64,000 bases of DNA from Aeromonas sp. RU39B (GCF_900156095.1 NZ_FTMJ01000001.1:434001-498000); one strand, 5' to 3'; positions 19,105 to 29,317 are shown, numbered from the stretch's first letter. Numbers and translations: made by a program. The notes: a model not told the origin generated them from the letters alone.

Positions 19105-20010
19105 ATGATATCCGCCAGTACATTTGACTCACATCTTGTTAATAAAATTGCAGCAAGTTTCAGTCAAGCCACTGATCTGGCTGTTGTTGTGGTCAATATT
19201 CATGGTGAAGAGATCTCCGACCGCTTCAATTTCACCCAGTTCTGCCAGAAGATGCGCGAAGATCCGGAGCTCTATGCCCGGTGCCGCATGAGTGACCGCT
19301 GTGGCGGGCTGGAGGCCTCGAAAGAGAATCGTCCATGTATCTATCGCTGTCATGCCGGCCTGACCGATTTCTCCATACCGCTGGTGATCTCTGGCCACCT
19401 GGTGGGCTTTGTATTGTGCGGCCAGGTGCGGCTGCGTAGTGACACCCAGCCCAATCCGATTGCACAGATGGATGAAAAATGGCAAAAAAATAAGGAACTT
19501 AGAAAAGAGTATGAGGCTATCCCCGTCGTCGATTATACGAAAATTACTGCCTCTGCCGATCTGCTCAAGCTGATTGTCGATAATTGCATCAAGAGTCAGG
19601 TTAACCTGATTGTTATCAATGAAGACGAACCTGAACTGCCTGAGGTAGGACGCAGCAAATCCGGGCCTGTGTATGATCCCAAGATCAAGAAGGCGCTGCG
19701 CTACATCGACACCCATTTTTCCGACAAGCTGCGCCTCGAAGACGTGGCCATGCACGTCTATTTGAGTCCATATTACTTCAGCAAGTTGTTCAAGAAGCAG
19801 TTGGGGATCGGCTTTAATGCCTATGTGACCCAGCAGCGCATGCACAACGCCAAGCAGATGTTACAAAATAGTGACTGGTCGATCGCCTGTATCGCCAAGA
19901 ATCTGGGGTTCTCCCAGACCAGCTATTTTTGCAAGGTATTTCGCCAGACCTATCAAATTACCCCACAGATGTATCGTGACATGCTGGTCAATGAATCGGT
20001 CATGGCGTGA
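19105..20010 (+). CDS. pocR: PocR, AraC-family activator of cob and pdu operons
   Basis: Regulator of 301 residues that in Salmonella activates cob and pdu in response to 1,2-propanediol. The N-terminal PocR sensory domain (about 1-165) has the conserved cysteines at 47, 60, 66, 78 and 82 (CRMSDRCGGLE, PCIYRCHAGL). The C-terminal AraC domain (about 195-295) shows both helix-turn-helices, including LEDVAMHVYLSPYYFSKLFK and IAKNLGFSQTSYFCKVFRQT. TAGGAGA precedes the ATG at 19105, the start that matches Salmonella. Here it stands immediately upstream of cob without pduF. Confidence 0.97.
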   Translation: MISASTFDSHLVNKIAASFSQATDLAVVVVNIHGEEISDRFNFTQFCQKMREDPELYARCRMSDRCGGLEASKENRPCIYRCHAGLTDFSIPLVISGHLVGFVLCGQVRLRSDTQPNPIAQMDEKWQKNKELRKEYEAIPVVDYTKITASADLLKLIVDNCIKSQVNLIVINEDEPELPEVGRSKSGPVYDPKIKKALRYIDTHFSDKLRLEDVAMHVYLSPYYFSKLFKKQLGIGFNAYVTQQRMHNAKQMLQNSDWSIACIAKNLGFSQTSYFCKVFRQTYQITPQMYRDMLVNESVMA

Positions 20011-20016
20011 ATCGTT

Positions 20017-20042
20017 CCGGGCCACATTAATTTGTGGCCCGG
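20017..20042 (+). terminator. Stem-loop after pocR
   Basis: A perfect 10-bp GC-rich stem (20017-20026 with 20033-20042, loop TTAATT) six bases after the pocR stop. The following bases CTAGCAAAATAA lack a T-run, so termination strength is uncertain. Confidence 0.55.
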
Positions 20043-20162
20043 CTAGCAAAATAAACAATGAGCCAATGACAATAAATTAATATCACCGCTGCCGCTTAAT
20101 TCCCCTCTATCCCAATCACGGTGCGGCATCCTCAAATTCCACCGCAATAAATTGTTATCCGG

Positions 20163-20226
20163 CACCATTTTTTTCTACCGGTTATGCCGGATTGAGCCAT
20201 TTTTTTGATCTGTGAGAAGGTATAGT
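20163..20226 (+). promoter_or_regulatory. Proposed PocR-activated promoter of the cob operon
   Basis: Two CCATTTTTTT direct repeats start at 20165 and 20197, 32 bp (three helical turns) apart. The second, within AGCCATTTTTTTG (20195-20207), occupies the -35 position and is followed after exactly 13 bp by the -10 hexamer TATAGT (20221-20226). There is no good -35 hexamer, as expected for a promoter needing an activator. The pdu promoter has the same layout. Binding by PocR is inferred. Confidence 0.65.
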
Positions 20227-20315
20227 CCCCACTAAGCGGTAGACTCCATAGCGACTGCACTTTGTAGCACTGATGATCAATAGATTAATGATGAGATAAA
20301 CAGTTACCGATTCGA

Positions 20316-20471
20316 CGAACAAGTGACGGCACTGCCGTCAGGGAAGTGAGGTGAGAACCCTCCGCAGCCCCCGCTGCTGTGAAGCCGACGACCCTGTTAT
20401 GCACCACTGAACCTGCGGGTTTGGGAAGGAACAGGGAAGAGTGACGCTAAGCCAGAAGACCGACTTGTTCG
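20316..20471 (+). promoter_or_regulatory. Cobalamin riboswitch
   Basis: Adenosylcobalamin-sensing leader RNA. The closing P1 helix is visible as CGAACAAGT (20316-20324) pairing with ACTTGTTCG (20463-20471). Conserved core elements are GGGAA followed by GTGAGAACCCTCCGCAGCCC, CCGCTGCTGTGAAG, GGGAAGGAACAGGGAAG, and the B12 box AAGCCAGAAGACC (20449-20461). It lies between the proposed cob promoter and cbiA and is followed by a terminator switch, so high B12 should stop transcription into the cob operon. Confidence 0.95.
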
Positions 20472-20498
20472 CCTGACATCAACTCCTTCGGTGGGAAG

Positions 20499-20562
20499 CG
20501 GGTTGCGTGCCTGACTTACAGCATAAGGCTGCAAGTTACCGCTCGTTACAGCCCGCAACCCG
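20499..20562 (+). promoter_or_regulatory. Antiterminator helix of cob riboswitch
   Basis: CGGGTTGCG (20499-20507) is the exact reverse complement of CGCAACCCG (20554-20562). Forming this 9-bp helix uses up the 5' arm of the terminator at 20557-20564, so the two structures exclude each other. This is the expected low-B12 conformation; pairing seen in sequence, function inferred. Confidence 0.75.
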
Positions 20563-20588
20563 ACCCAAGAGTCGGGTTGTTGTTTTTT
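20557..20588 (+). terminator. Riboswitch-controlled intrinsic terminator before cbiA
   Basis: Stem AACCCGAC (20557-20564) with GTCGGGTT (20571-20578), six-base loop, then GTTGTTTTTT. It ends about 20 bases before the cbiA start and competes with the antiterminator at 20499-20562. Confidence 0.88.
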
Positions 20589-20609
20589 GGCAGAGGAGTG
20601 ATAGCGGGC

Positions 20610-21983
20610 ATGAAAGGATTTCTGATCGGGGCAACCAGCAGTGGTTGCGGCAAGACCACCATCACCTTGGGGCTGTTGCGGGCACTGGCTCGCCGGGGTC
20701 TGAGTGTGCAGCCGTTCAAGGTGGGACCCGACTATATCGACACCGGCTGGCACCAGCAGGTGAGCGGCGTGGCATCGCGTAATCTCGATGCCTTTATGCT
20801 GCCCGAGGCCACCCTTAAGGCGCTGTTTTATCACCATGCGGCCCACAGCGACGTGTCGGTGATTGAAGGGGTGATGGGGCTGTTTGATGGCTACGGTCTC
20901 GACCCTCATGATTGCAGCAGTGCCGGTGTGGCGCGCACGCTCGATTGCCCGGTGATCCTGATTGTCGATGGCAAGGCGGTCTCGACCTCGGCCGCCGCCA
21001 CCGTGCTCGGCTTTCGTCAGTTTGACCCGGCATTGCGACTCGCCGGCGTTATCGTCAACCGGGTCAACTCCGATGGCCATTATCAACTCCTCAAGCAAGC
21101 TATCGAGCGCTACACCGGTGTGCCGGTGCTGGGCCGGGTCCCGGTGATGAGCTCGGTGTCGCTCCCCTCCCGCCATTTGGGGCTGGTAACGGCCAAAGAG
21201 GCGCGCGATCCGGCGCTGGAAGCCCAGTGGAATGCGCTGGCCGATGCGCTGGAGCAACATCTGGATCTCGATGCGCTGCTGGCGCTCTCAGAACTGCCGA
21301 CGCGCGCTGCGCAGCCGCTCTATCCGGCCGAGTTGCACGGGTATGGCGAAGGGCTCACGCTGGCGCTGGCCGATGATGAAGCCTTCAACTTTTACTACCC
21401 CGATAATCTGGAGCTGCTTCAGCACGCCGGTGTGCGCATCGTGCGCTTTAGTCCGCTGCGCGATAGCGCGCTGCCTGACTGTCAGATGATCTATCTGGGC
21501 GGCGGTTACCCAGAACTCTTCGGCGAGCAGCTGGGTGCCAATAGCGCCATGCGCTCGGCCATTGACGCGGCGCATCAGCGCGGCGTGGCCATCTATGCCG
21601 AGTGCGGCGGCTTGATGTACCTCGGGCAGGCGCTCACCGATGCGGCCGGCGCCCGCTGGCCCATGGTCGGCGTGCTGGCAGGAGAGAGCACCATGACTCA
21701 CTCTCTCAAACGCTTTGGCTATTGCGAGGCGACCGCCAAGGCCGACACCCTGCTCGCCGCCGCCACTGACACCCTGCGCGGGCACGAATTTCACTACTCT
21801 GATTTTTCCGGCGGTGATGAGTGTGTGTTTGCCATGCAAAAGGAGCGTGATGGCGTGGTGCAGTCGCGCTGGGAAGGGGGCTATCAGCGGGGTAATACCT
21901 TGGCGAGTTACCTGCACGTCCACTTTTTGCAGCAGCCTTTGATGCTCAAACACTGGATTGACCGGGCAAGGAGCAGCCGATGA
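20610..21983 (+). CDS. cbiA: Cobyrinic acid a,c-diamide synthase
   Basis: Glutamine-dependent ATP ligase amidating the a and c carboxylates of the corrin ring; 457 residues. The N-terminal P-loop IGATSSGCGKTT (about 6-17) and the C-terminal class I glutaminase-like domain with YLGGGYPELF and the nucleophile region YAECGGLMYLG are visible. The chosen ATG at 20610 has AGAGGAG upstream; an upstream in-frame start would lie inside the terminator hairpin. First gene of the cob operon; its TGA overlaps the cbiB ATG. Confidence 0.96.
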   Translation: MKGFLIGATSSGCGKTTITLGLLRALARRGLSVQPFKVGPDYIDTGWHQQVSGVASRNLDAFMLPEATLKALFYHHAAHSDVSVIEGVMGLFDGYGLDPHDCSSAGVARTLDCPVILIVDGKAVSTSAAATVLGFRQFDPALRLAGVIVNRVNSDGHYQLLKQAIERYTGVPVLGRVPVMSSVSLPSRHLGLVTAKEARDPALEAQWNALADALEQHLDLDALLALSELPTRAAQPLYPAELHGYGEGLTLALADDEAFNFYYPDNLELLQHAGVRIVRFSPLRDSALPDCQMIYLGGGYPELFGEQLGANSAMRSAIDAAHQRGVAIYAECGGLMYLGQALTDAAGARWPMVGVLAGESTMTHSLKRFGYCEATAKADTLLAAATDTLRGHEFHYSDFSGGDECVFAMQKERDGVVQSRWEGGYQRGNTLASYLHVHFLQQPLMLKHWIDRARSSR

Positions 21984-22942
21984 CCAGCCTGCTCTACGGC
22001 GTCAGTTTTCTGCTCGACCTGCTGCTGGGCGATCCGCCGCACTGGCCGCACCCGATTCGCTGGATTGGCAATCTGATAAACCGCTTGCAAGCCTTACTAC
22101 GCCGGCACTGCCACAGCGAAACCGCCCTGTATGGCGCAGGCGCTCTGCTCTGGCTCGGCGTGGTGGGCACCACCTATATCGTCACCTGGGGCGTCATTGC
22201 CCTGCTTGGCGCCATCCATCCCTGGCTTGGGCTCGCAGCCACCGTCTGGCTGACCTACACCATTCTGGCGGCTCGTTGCCTGCGTGATGCCGCCATGGGG
22301 GTTTACCGGGCGCTGCAATCGGGCTCGTTGGAACAGAGTCGCCGCGAGCTCTCTTATATCGTCGGGCGCGATACCGCCTCGCTGGATTGTACCCAGGTCA
22401 GCCGCGCCGTGGTTGAAACCGTGGCCGAGAACACCGTCGATGGCGTGATTGCGCCGCTGTTCTGGCTGTTTATCGGTGGCGCGCCACTTGCCATGGCTTA
22501 CAAGGCGGTCAACACCCTCGATTCCATGGTGGGGTATCGCAACGAAAAATACCGCGCCATCGGCTGCGTCTCGGCGCGCATGGACGATCTGGCCAACCTG
22601 ATCCCGGCCCGGCTGGGCTGGCTGCTGCTCTCGCTGGCGGCCCGGCTGCTCGGTTTGCGCGGCCGTGATGCCTTGCAACTTGGCTGGCGCGATCGCTATC
22701 AGCACAAGAGTCCGAACAGCGGCTGGTCAGAAGCCACCGTCGCCGGTGCGCTCGGGGTGCGGCTCGGTGGCCCCAGCACCTATTTTGGCGAGCGGGTCGA
22801 AAAGCCCTGGCTGGGTGAAGAGCGCCGCGCGCTGGAGCCTGGCGACATTCTCACCACCATTCGCCTGATGTACCTCTCATCCACCCTGGCCTTCTTCCTG
22901 TTTGCCCTGGCCGCCTTTGTGCTCAAGGAGCTTGCCCTATGA
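21980..22942 (+). CDS. cbiB: Adenosylcobinamide-phosphate synthase
   Basis: Integral membrane protein of 320 residues (319 in Salmonella) that attaches aminopropanol phosphate, made from threonine by PduX and CobD, to adenosylcobyric acid. Several hydrophobic segments and family motifs are visible: FLLDLLLGDPPHWPHPIRWIG near the N-terminus, VVETVAENTVDGVIAPLFW, and MVGYRNEKYRAIG. It overlaps cbiA and cbiC by four bases each. Confidence 0.95.
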   Translation: MTSLLYGVSFLLDLLLGDPPHWPHPIRWIGNLINRLQALLRRHCHSETALYGAGALLWLGVVGTTYIVTWGVIALLGAIHPWLGLAATVWLTYTILAARCLRDAAMGVYRALQSGSLEQSRRELSYIVGRDTASLDCTQVSRAVVETVAENTVDGVIAPLFWLFIGGAPLAMAYKAVNTLDSMVGYRNEKYRAIGCVSARMDDLANLIPARLGWLLLSLAARLLGLRGRDALQLGWRDRYQHKSPNSGWSEATVAGALGVRLGGPSTYFGERVEKPWLGEERRALEPGDILTTIRLMYLSSTLAFFLFALAAFVLKELAL

Positions 22943-23586
22943 ATTACATCACCCAACCGCAGCAAATTGAGCAGGAGAGCTTTGTCATCATCGGTGACAT
23001 TGTGCGTGCCGAGCGCCCTGACTACCGTTTTGCCAGCGAGTTGCATGAAAAGATCATCAAACGCGCCATTCATACCACGGCTGATTTTGACTGGCTCGAC
23101 ATCCTGACCTTCTCGCCCGATGTGCTTGAGTGCATTGAGGCATCCCTGCGCGCAGGTGCCACGCTCTACACCGACACTACCATGGCGCTCTCTGGCATTA
23201 ACAAAACCCGTCTGGCCGAGTGGGGTTGTGAGGTGAAATGCTTCGTGGCCCATTCCGAGGTGGCCGAGGTGGCCAGGGCCAAGGGGATCACTCGCTCCAT
23301 GGCGGCGGTCGATCTGGCCATGAGTCAGCCCGGCCCCAAGCTGTTTGTGTTTGGCAATGCGCCGACCGCCCTGTTCCGGCTGCTGGAGATCTGCCATGAC
23401 GATCCCGCATTGATCTGCCCGGTAATTGGCGTGCCGGTCGGGTTTGTCGGGGCGGCGGAATCGAAACAGGCGCTCGCCGAGAGCCCCTTGCCTCATATTG
23501 CGGCTCTCGGGCGCAAAGGGGGCAGCAATGTGGCGGCGGCGATCGTTAACGCCATCCTTTATCACCTGTCACAGGCACGGTCATGA
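22939..23586 (+). CDS. cbiC: Cobalt-precorrin-8 methylmutase
   Basis: Mutase of 215 residues moving the methyl group from C-11 to C-12 to give cobyrinic acid. Recognised by the CbiC/CobH pattern: [20 protein letters not shown] with the following catalytic-region [20 protein letters not shown] and the C-terminal [15 protein letters not shown]. Overlaps both neighbours by four bases. Confidence 0.95.
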   Translation: MNYITQPQQIEQESFVIIGDIVRAERPDYRFASELHEKIIKRAIHTTADFDWLDILTFSPDVLECIEASLRAGATLYTDTTMALSGINKTRLAEWGCEVKCFVAHSEVAEVARAKGITRSMAAVDLAMSQPGPKLFVFGNAPTALFRLLEICHDDPALICPVIGVPVGFVGAAESKQALAESPLPHIAALGRKGGSNVAAAIVNAILYHLSQARS

Positions 23587-24746
23587 GCGAGCCGCTGCAC
23601 GCCCCGCAAGGGCCGACCGGTCTGATTGACGAGACGGTCTGGCACAAGGGCAAGGCCTATCGCAAGGGCTATACCACCGGCTCGTGCGCCACGGCGGCGG
23701 CCAAGGTGGCGGCCTTGATGGTGCTGCGTCAGCAGATCATTCATCAGGTCTCTATCGTGACCCCCTCTGGCGTGACGTTGCAGTTGAATGTCGAGCAGCC
23801 ACTCATTCACGGTCATGAAGCCTCGGCCGCCATTCGTAAAGACGGCGGTGACGATGTGGACGCTACCCACGGCATGCTGATCTATGCCCGGGTGATCTTG
23901 CGCAGTGACAACCTGATTACCCTCGATGGCGGGGAGGGGATTGGCCGGGTGACCCGCCCCGGTATTGGCCTGCCGATTGGCGAGGCTGCCATCAACCGCA
24001 CTCCGCGCCAGACCATTGAGGCCGCCGTGCGCGAGGTACTCGGCCCGGGTCGCGGCGCCGATGTGGTGATCTTCGCGCCGGAAGGGGTGGAGCGGGCGCA
24101 GCGCACCTACAATGGCCGGCTCGGTATCGAAGGGGGCATCTCGGTGATCGGCACCACCGGCATCGTGACCCCCATGTCGGAGGAGAGCTGGAAGCGCTCG
24201 CTGGCTATCGAGCTGGAGCAGTGCCGCGCCGAAGGGCACGACAGCGTGATCCTGGTGCCCGGCAATCATGGGGAGCGCTTTGTCGCTGCCCATCTCTCGG
24301 GCGTGAGCGCGCCGGTCATCACCATGAGCAACTTCGTTGGCTACATGCTGCAAGAGGCCGAGCGACTGGCATTTCGCCATGTGCTGCTGGCCGGTCACTT
24401 GGGCAAGCTCATTAAGGTGGCCGCCGGGGTGTTTCATACCCACAGCCACATTGCCGATGCGCGCATGGAGACCCTGGTGACCCAGCTGGCCTTGCTCGGC
24501 GCCCCCCACTCACTGCTGCGCGATGTCTATCACTGCCTGACCACGGAAGCGGCCATGGAGCTGGTTGAGGCGGCCGGTTATCAGGCCGTCTATGACGCGA
24601 TAGCCCTGCGCGCCGTGGCGCGGGTGCGCGAGATGCTGCGCTATTCGCCCGCCCCCTTTGGCTGCGATGTGGTGCTGTTCTCTCTTGATAATCAGCCGCT
24701 TGGCATGAGCCGGCCGCTGCCCGACATTGCCGAGGTGCTCGCATGA
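23583..24746 (+). CDS. cbiD: Cobalt-precorrin-5B C1-methyltransferase
   Basis: Enzyme of the anaerobic pathway methylating C-1 after ring contraction; 387 residues. Recognised by the CbiD hallmark [20 protein letters not shown] near residues 20-40 and [11 protein letters not shown] with [17 protein letters not shown] later. Translationally coupled on both sides through ATGA overlaps. Confidence 0.95.
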   Translation: MSEPLHAPQGPTGLIDETVWHKGKAYRKGYTTGSCATAAAKVAALMVLRQQIIHQVSIVTPSGVTLQLNVEQPLIHGHEASAAIRKDGGDDVDATHGMLIYARVILRSDNLITLDGGEGIGRVTRPGIGLPIGEAAINRTPRQTIEAAVREVLGPGRGADVVIFAPEGVERAQRTYNGRLGIEGGISVIGTTGIVTPMSEESWKRSLAIELEQCRAEGHDSVILVPGNHGERFVAAHLSGVSAPVITMSNFVGYMLQEAERLAFRHVLLAGHLGKLIKVAAGVFHTHSHIADARMETLVTQLALLGAPHSLLRDVYHCLTTEAAMELVEAAGYQAVYDAIALRAVARVREMLRYSPAPFGCDVVLFSLDNQPLGMSRPLPDIAEVLA

Positions 24747-25348
24747 TCAGCGTGGTGGGCATCGGCCCTGGCGATAGCCAATACCTGACCGCAGCGGCCA
24801 AAGCGCTGATTGATGATGCCGATTATCTGGCCGGTTGGCCGCGTGCCCTGTCGGCGTTCGCCGGTGTACGCGCCCAGATGCGGCCGATTGGCAGCGATCT
24901 CGACGCCTTGATCGCCTGGCTCGATGCGGTGCGCTCGCACAAAGTGGTGGTGCTCGCCTCGGGCGATCCGCTGCTCTTTGGCATCGGCAAGCGCATTGCC
25001 GAGAGCTTGCCGCCCGCCAGTTGGCAAATCGTGCCGGGGATAAGCTCAGTGCAGTACCTGTTCTCGCGCATCGGGCTGGATATGAACGATCTCTATGTCA
25101 CCAGCAGCCACGGTAAACAGCCCGATTTCGATTTTCTGTTCAGCATGCCCAAGGTGGCCATGGTGACCGATCAGCTGATCGGCCCGCGCCAGATTGCCGA
25201 TGCCCTGCAAGCGCGCGGGCTCAGCCGCACTCTTTATATAGGAGAGAACCTCTCCTATCCCGATGAACGCATCCATTGCCTGCGTCCCGCCGATGTGGCG
25301 CCGCAATATGCCATGAACGTAGTGGTGATCCTCGATGAAGGACAGTGA
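24743..25348 (+). CDS. cbiE: Cobalt-precorrin-7 C5-methyltransferase
   Basis: SAM-dependent tetrapyrrole methylase of 201 residues, the same length as Salmonella CbiE. The N-terminal [20 protein letters not shown] and [16 protein letters not shown] motifs are typical. Methylates C-5 in partnership with CbiT, which is encoded next and overlaps by 14 bases; some organisms fuse the two as CobL. Confidence 0.94.
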   Translation: MISVVGIGPGDSQYLTAAAKALIDDADYLAGWPRALSAFAGVRAQMRPIGSDLDALIAWLDAVRSHKVVVLASGDPLLFGIGKRIAESLPPASWQIVPGISSVQYLFSRIGLDMNDLYVTSSHGKQPDFDFLFSMPKVAMVTDQLIGPRQIADALQARGLSRTLYIGENLSYPDERIHCLRPADVAPQYAMNVVVILDEGQ

Positions 25349-25943
25349 ATTTCAGCGCGCCGAGCGCGTGCCCATGACCAAGCAAGAGGTGCGGCTGGTG
25401 GTGCTGGATCGCCTCGAGCTTAGCAACGCCCGCTGCATGGTGGATATCGGTGCTGGCAGCGGCAGTGTCGCTATCGAAGCGGCGCTGCGCCACCCACAAC
25501 TTTCGGTGGTTGCAATCGAGAAAAACCCGGCGGCGCTGGCCCTGATTGCCGAGAATGCCGAGCGGCTGGGGTGCCGCGATCAGCTCTCCATTATCGATGC
25601 CTATGCCCCGTGCGAGCTGGATGTGCAGGCTGATGCCATCTTCATCGGCGGCAGTGGCGGCAATCTGTGCGAACTCATTGACTGGTCGCTGGAACGCCTG
25701 CTGCCCGGTGGCCGCCTGGTGATGAGTTTTATTTTGCTGGGCAATCTCTCGTCGGCCCTTGAGCATCTGCGCCGCCGTGAGGTGACGGCGCTCGAGTGCA
25801 GCCAACTGCAGATCTCCCAACTCACGGCGCTTGGCACCGGCGAGTATTTCAAACCGAATAATCCCGTTTTTGTCATTGCCTGCCAGCGCGCTGCCGCGTG
25901 CCCCGCAGGGTCTTTGGAGGTTGTCGATGACTGCTCACTGTGA
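25335..25943 (+). CDS. cbiT: Cobalt-precorrin-6B C15-methyltransferase (decarboxylating)
   Basis: SAM methyltransferase of 202 residues that methylates C-15 and removes the ring C acetate carboxylate. The Rossmann-type SAM site is clear: [18 protein letters not shown] then [22 protein letters not shown]. The start region [14 protein letters not shown] matches the family. Overlaps cbiE by 14 bases and cbiF by 17 bases. Confidence 0.94.
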   Translation: MKDSEFQRAERVPMTKQEVRLVVLDRLELSNARCMVDIGAGSGSVAIEAALRHPQLSVVAIEKNPAALALIAENAERLGCRDQLSIIDAYAPCELDVQADAIFIGGSGGNLCELIDWSLERLLPGGRLVMSFILLGNLSSALEHLRRREVTALECSQLQISQLTALGTGEYFKPNNPVFVIACQRAAACPAGSLEVVDDCSL

Positions 25944-26700
25944 TCCCTCTCTGGTCTATTTCGTTGGCGCAGGTCCCGGCGACCCTGAGCTGATTACCCT
26001 CAAGGGCCACCGCCTGCTCGGTCAGGCTGACGTAGTGATCTATGCCGGCTCACTGATAAACCCGGCGCTGCTTGATTACTGCAAGGCGGGGGCATCGTGC
26101 CATGACAGCGCCGAGTTGAGCCTTGGCCAAATCATCGATTTGATGGCGAGCGGCGTGGCCGCTGGCAAGCTGGTGGTGCGGCTGCAAACTGGCGATCTGT
26201 CGCTCTATGGCTCGATTCGCGAGCAGGGCGAAGAGCTGGCCAAGCTTGGCATCGGTTTTCGCTCGGTGCCGGGAGTGAGCTCATTTTTAGGCGCAGCCTC
26301 CGAGCTTGGTATCGAATACACGGTGCCGGAGGTGTCGCAAAGTCTGGTGATCACCCGGGTCGCGGGGCGCACGCCGGTGCCCGAGCGTGAATCACTGCGC
26401 GCCTTTGCTGCGCACCAGACCTCGATGGCGATTTTCCTCTCGGTCAAAGAGATCCGCGAGGTGACCGAGCAGCTTATCGAAGGCGGGTATCCAGCCAACA
26501 CGCCGATTGCCGTGGTCTACAAGGCCACCTGGCCGGATTGCCAGATCTTGCGGGGCACCCTTGCCGATATCGCCGTGCAGGTGCGTGAAGCGGGCATTCG
26601 CAAGACCGCGCTGATCCTGGTCGGCGCCTTCCTTGGCGATGAGTACCACTACTCGAAACTCTATGACGCAGGGTTTAGCCATGAATATCGTCACGCCTGA
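25927..26700 (+). CDS. cbiF: Cobalt-precorrin-4 C11-methyltransferase
   Basis: Tetrapyrrole methylase of 257 residues, the same length as Salmonella CbiF. Key motifs are [17 protein letters not shown] near the start, [16 protein letters not shown] and [20 protein letters not shown]. The ATG at 25927 is preferred; an upstream in-frame start would extend far into cbiT. Adds the C-11 methyl before ring contraction completes. Overlaps cbiT and cbiG. Confidence 0.95.
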   Translation: MTAHCDPSLVYFVGAGPGDPELITLKGHRLLGQADVVIYAGSLINPALLDYCKAGASCHDSAELSLGQIIDLMASGVAAGKLVVRLQTGDLSLYGSIREQGEELAKLGIGFRSVPGVSSFLGAASELGIEYTVPEVSQSLVITRVAGRTPVPERESLRAFAAHQTSMAIFLSVKEIREVTEQLIEGGYPANTPIAVVYKATWPDCQILRGTLADIAVQVREAGIRKTALILVGAFLGDEYHYSKLYDAGFSHEYRHA

Positions 26701-27757
26701 GTCGATTGCCGTGTTCTGCCTGACGCCGGGGGGCATCCGTCTCGCCCGTCAGTTGCAGGCACATCTGCCGCTCACCTGCTACTGCAGCGACAAGCTGCTC
26801 GAAGCGGGGTTTGAGCCCTTTGTCGGCAACTTTGCCAAGACGGTGGCGCAGGCGTTTCACACCCACACCGCCTTGATTGTTATCGGGGCTACCGGTCTCA
26901 CGGTGCGGGTGATTGCGCCGCTGCTAAAAGACAAGCTGACCGACCCTGCGGTGGTGGTGATTGATGAGCGCGGTCGCCACGTCATCAGTCTGCTGTCGGG
27001 GCACGTAGGGGGCGCCAACGCCCTGACCCGCTATCTGGCCGGGGTGCTGGGGGCCGATCCGGTGATCACCACCGCCACCGACGTCAACGAGCTGGCGGCC
27101 CTCGATACTCTGGCGGTGCAGCTTGATGCCGACATGCACGACTTTCGCGATAGCGTCAAACAGGTCAACCACCTGCTGGTCAGCGACGGCCGGGTGGGAT
27201 TGTTCTGGGATCACGGCTCGCTGCCCGAGCCCGGCGATCACTGGCCGGTCGAGCAGTGCGATACCCGTGGTTTTATTGCGGTGGCGTCGCTGGCCGAGCT
27301 GCCTGCCAATCTCGATGCGCTGGTCTGCGTGACCTTGCGCGGCACCTTGCCCGAGCTGCCGCTACCGGTCTACAAGCTGGTGCCACGCCGGGTGGTGGTC
27401 GGGATCGGCTGTCGGCGCGCCACCTCGTTTCAGCTGCTGGTGTCGCTACTGACCCAGCAGCTGGAGAAGTACCAGTTCGACCCCTTGGCCCTCAAGGCCA
27501 TCGGCAGCGTCGAGCTCAAGGGCGATGAGCCCGGATTGCAGCACCTGTCGGCCTGTTGCCGGGTGCCTTTTAACCTGTTTGCGGTGAGCGAACTGCGCGA
27601 GCACGAGCACCGTTTTCCTCAATCGGACTTTGTCCGTCAGACCATCGGGGTGGGAGCGGTATCGCAACCGGTCGCCTGGCTGATGAGCAATGGCCACCTG
27701 GTCGGAGAGACCCTGCGCGAGCAGGGGGTGACCATTACCTTGGGAGTAGCCCACTGA
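26681..27757 (+). CDS. cbiG: Cobalt-precorrin-5A hydrolase
   Basis: Opens the delta-lactone and releases acetaldehyde from cobalt-precorrin-5A; 358 residues (351 in Salmonella). Central region [19 protein letters not shown] and [17 protein letters not shown] are CbiG hallmarks; the C-terminal domain begins at about [12 protein letters not shown]. The ATG at 26681 overlaps the cbiF end by 20 bases and has only a weak ribosome site, consistent with coupling. TGATG overlap with cbiH. Confidence 0.94.
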   Translation: MNIVTPESIAVFCLTPGGIRLARQLQAHLPLTCYCSDKLLEAGFEPFVGNFAKTVAQAFHTHTALIVIGATGLTVRVIAPLLKDKLTDPAVVVIDERGRHVISLLSGHVGGANALTRYLAGVLGADPVITTATDVNELAALDTLAVQLDADMHDFRDSVKQVNHLLVSDGRVGLFWDHGSLPEPGDHWPVEQCDTRGFIAVASLAELPANLDALVCVTLRGTLPELPLPVYKLVPRRVVVGIGCRRATSFQLLVSLLTQQLEKYQFDPLALKAIGSVELKGDEPGLQHLSACCRVPFNLFAVSELREHEHRFPQSDFVRQTIGVGAVSQPVAWLMSNGHLVGETLREQGVTITLGVAH

Positions 27758-28521
27758 TGTTGTATGTGATCGGGATTGGCCCCGGCAGCGAAGCCACCAT
27801 GACCCTGGAAGCCCTAGACGCTCTGAAAGAGGCCGAGGTGATCGTCGGTTACAAAACCTACACCCATCTGGTGAAGGGATTAACCGGTGATAAAGAGGTG
27901 ATCAAGACCGGCATGTGCAAGGAAATTGAGCGCTGCCAGGCGGCCATCGAGCTGGCACAAGCCGGCCGCAAGGTGGCGCTGATCAGTAGTGGCGACGCCG
28001 GTATTTACGGCATGGCCGGACTGGTGCTGGAGCTGGTGACCAAGCAGCAGCTCGATGTGGAGGTGCGCCTTATCCCCGGCATGACCGCCAGCATTGCCGC
28101 CGCCGCCCTGCTCGGTGCGCCGCTGATGCACGACTTTTGCCATATCAGCCTAAGCGATCTGCTCACCCCCTGGCCGCTGATTGAAAAGCGGATTGTGGCA
28201 GCGGCCCAGGCCGATTTTGTCATCTGTTTTTACAACCCGCGCAGCCGCGGCCGCGCCGATCACCTGGCGCGCGCCTTTGAGTTGATGGCCCCTTACCTCA
28301 AACCGACCACGCCGGTCGGGGTGGTCAAGTCGGCCAATCGCAAGAAGCAGGAAAAGTGGATCTCCAGCTTCGCCGAGTTTGATTTCGAGCCGGTGGACAT
28401 GACCAGTCTGGTGATCGTCGGCAACCAGAGCACCTATGTGCAAGATGGCTTGATGATCACCCCGCGTGGCTATGCCGTGCCGCACGGTGATGACGAGTCG
28501 GCTTGTGGACGCGAGGAGTAA
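27757..28521 (+). CDS. cbiH: Cobalt-precorrin-3B C17-methyltransferase
   Basis: Ring-contracting C-17 methylase of 254 residues. Motifs: [20 protein letters not shown] at the N-terminus, LISSGDAGIYGMAGLVLEL, and PLMHDFCHISLSDLLTPW. It produces cobalt-factor IV. Start ATG shares a base with the cbiG stop. Confidence 0.95.
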   Translation: MLYVIGIGPGSEATMTLEALDALKEAEVIVGYKTYTHLVKGLTGDKEVIKTGMCKEIERCQAAIELAQAGRKVALISSGDAGIYGMAGLVLELVTKQQLDVEVRLIPGMTASIAAAALLGAPLMHDFCHISLSDLLTPWPLIEKRIVAAAQADFVICFYNPRSRGRADHLARAFELMAPYLKPTTPVGVVKSANRKKQEKWISSFAEFDFEPVDMTSLVIVGNQSTYVQDGLMITPRGYAVPHGDDESACGREE

Positions 28522-28525
28522 CGCG

Positions 28526-29317
28526 GTGGCGGCGATCCATCTGTTTGGTGGCACCAGCGATGCCCGCGCCCTGTGCGCGGTGCTGGACCAACTGCAGCTC
28601 GACTACAGCGTGTCGGTAGCCACCGACACCGGACGCGAGCTGGCGGGGGATATTGGCGGTTCGGTACATGTAGGCCGCCTCGATGAGCCAGCCATGATTG
28701 ATTGGCTCGCCACGCGCGGCGTCAAGTGGGTGATTGATGCCGCTCACCCCTATGCCAGTGCGCTGCATGCCAATATTCGCGCCGCCTGTCAGGCACTTGA
28801 TCTGCGCCTGCTGCGCTTTGAGCGCCCCAGCGAGATTGAGAGCATCGTCCATCCGCTGCTCACCGTGGTCGATGACATCGCGGCGGCCTGTGAGGTGGCG
28901 CGTAGCCTGGGTGAGCGGGTGCTACTCACCACCGGCAGCAAGGATCTGGCCCGTTACCAGCACGCCCTGCCTGAGAAGTTGCTGCTGGCGCGGGTGCTGC
29001 CGACATCGACAGTGCTGGCCGAGTGCGAGGCGCTCGGCTTTGGGGTGGATCAGATCATCGCCATGAAGGGGCCCTTTGATGCGGAGCTCAACCGTGCACT
29101 CTATCGCGCCTGTCGCTGCGATCTGGTCATTACCAAGGAGTCAGGCGCCGAAGGGGGATATCAGGAGAAGGTGCGTCCCTGCCTTGAGCTGGGCATCCCC
29201 TGCATCGTCATTCGCCGCCCTCATACCGAACATGATTCACGGTGGGGAGAGATCATCTCTACCCCGGATGCATTGAAAACCTGTCTGGCCGCTGGCCATG
29301 AAGGGAGTGAACAATGA
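28526..29317 (+). CDS. cbiJ: Cobalt-precorrin-6A reductase
   Basis: NADH-dependent reductase of 263 residues, identical in length to Salmonella CbiJ. The N-terminal IHLFGGTSDARALCAVL, central VIDAAHPYASALHANI and late SGAEGGYQEKV match the CbiJ/CobK family. I chose the GTG at 28526, five bases past the cbiH stop, because GAGGAG lies seven bases before it; an ATG-type frame start inside cbiH is less plausible. Confidence 0.93.
   Translation: MAAIHLFGGTSDARALCAVLDQLQLDYSVSVATDTGRELAGDIGGSVHVGRLDEPAMIDWLATRGVKWVIDAAHPYASALHANIRAACQALDLRLLRFERPSEIESIVHPLLTVVDDIAAACEVARSLGERVLLTTGSKDLARYQHALPEKLLLARVLPTSTVLAECEALGFGVDQIIAMKGPFDAELNRALYRACRCDLVITKESGAEGGYQEKVRPCLELGIPCIVIRRPHTEHDSRWGEIISTPDALKTCLAAGHEGSEQ

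Noticed and set aside
20397..21260. Open frame antisense to the cob leader and cbiA
   Set aside because: Runs through the riboswitch and the P-loop region of cbiA; a shadow of conserved sequence.
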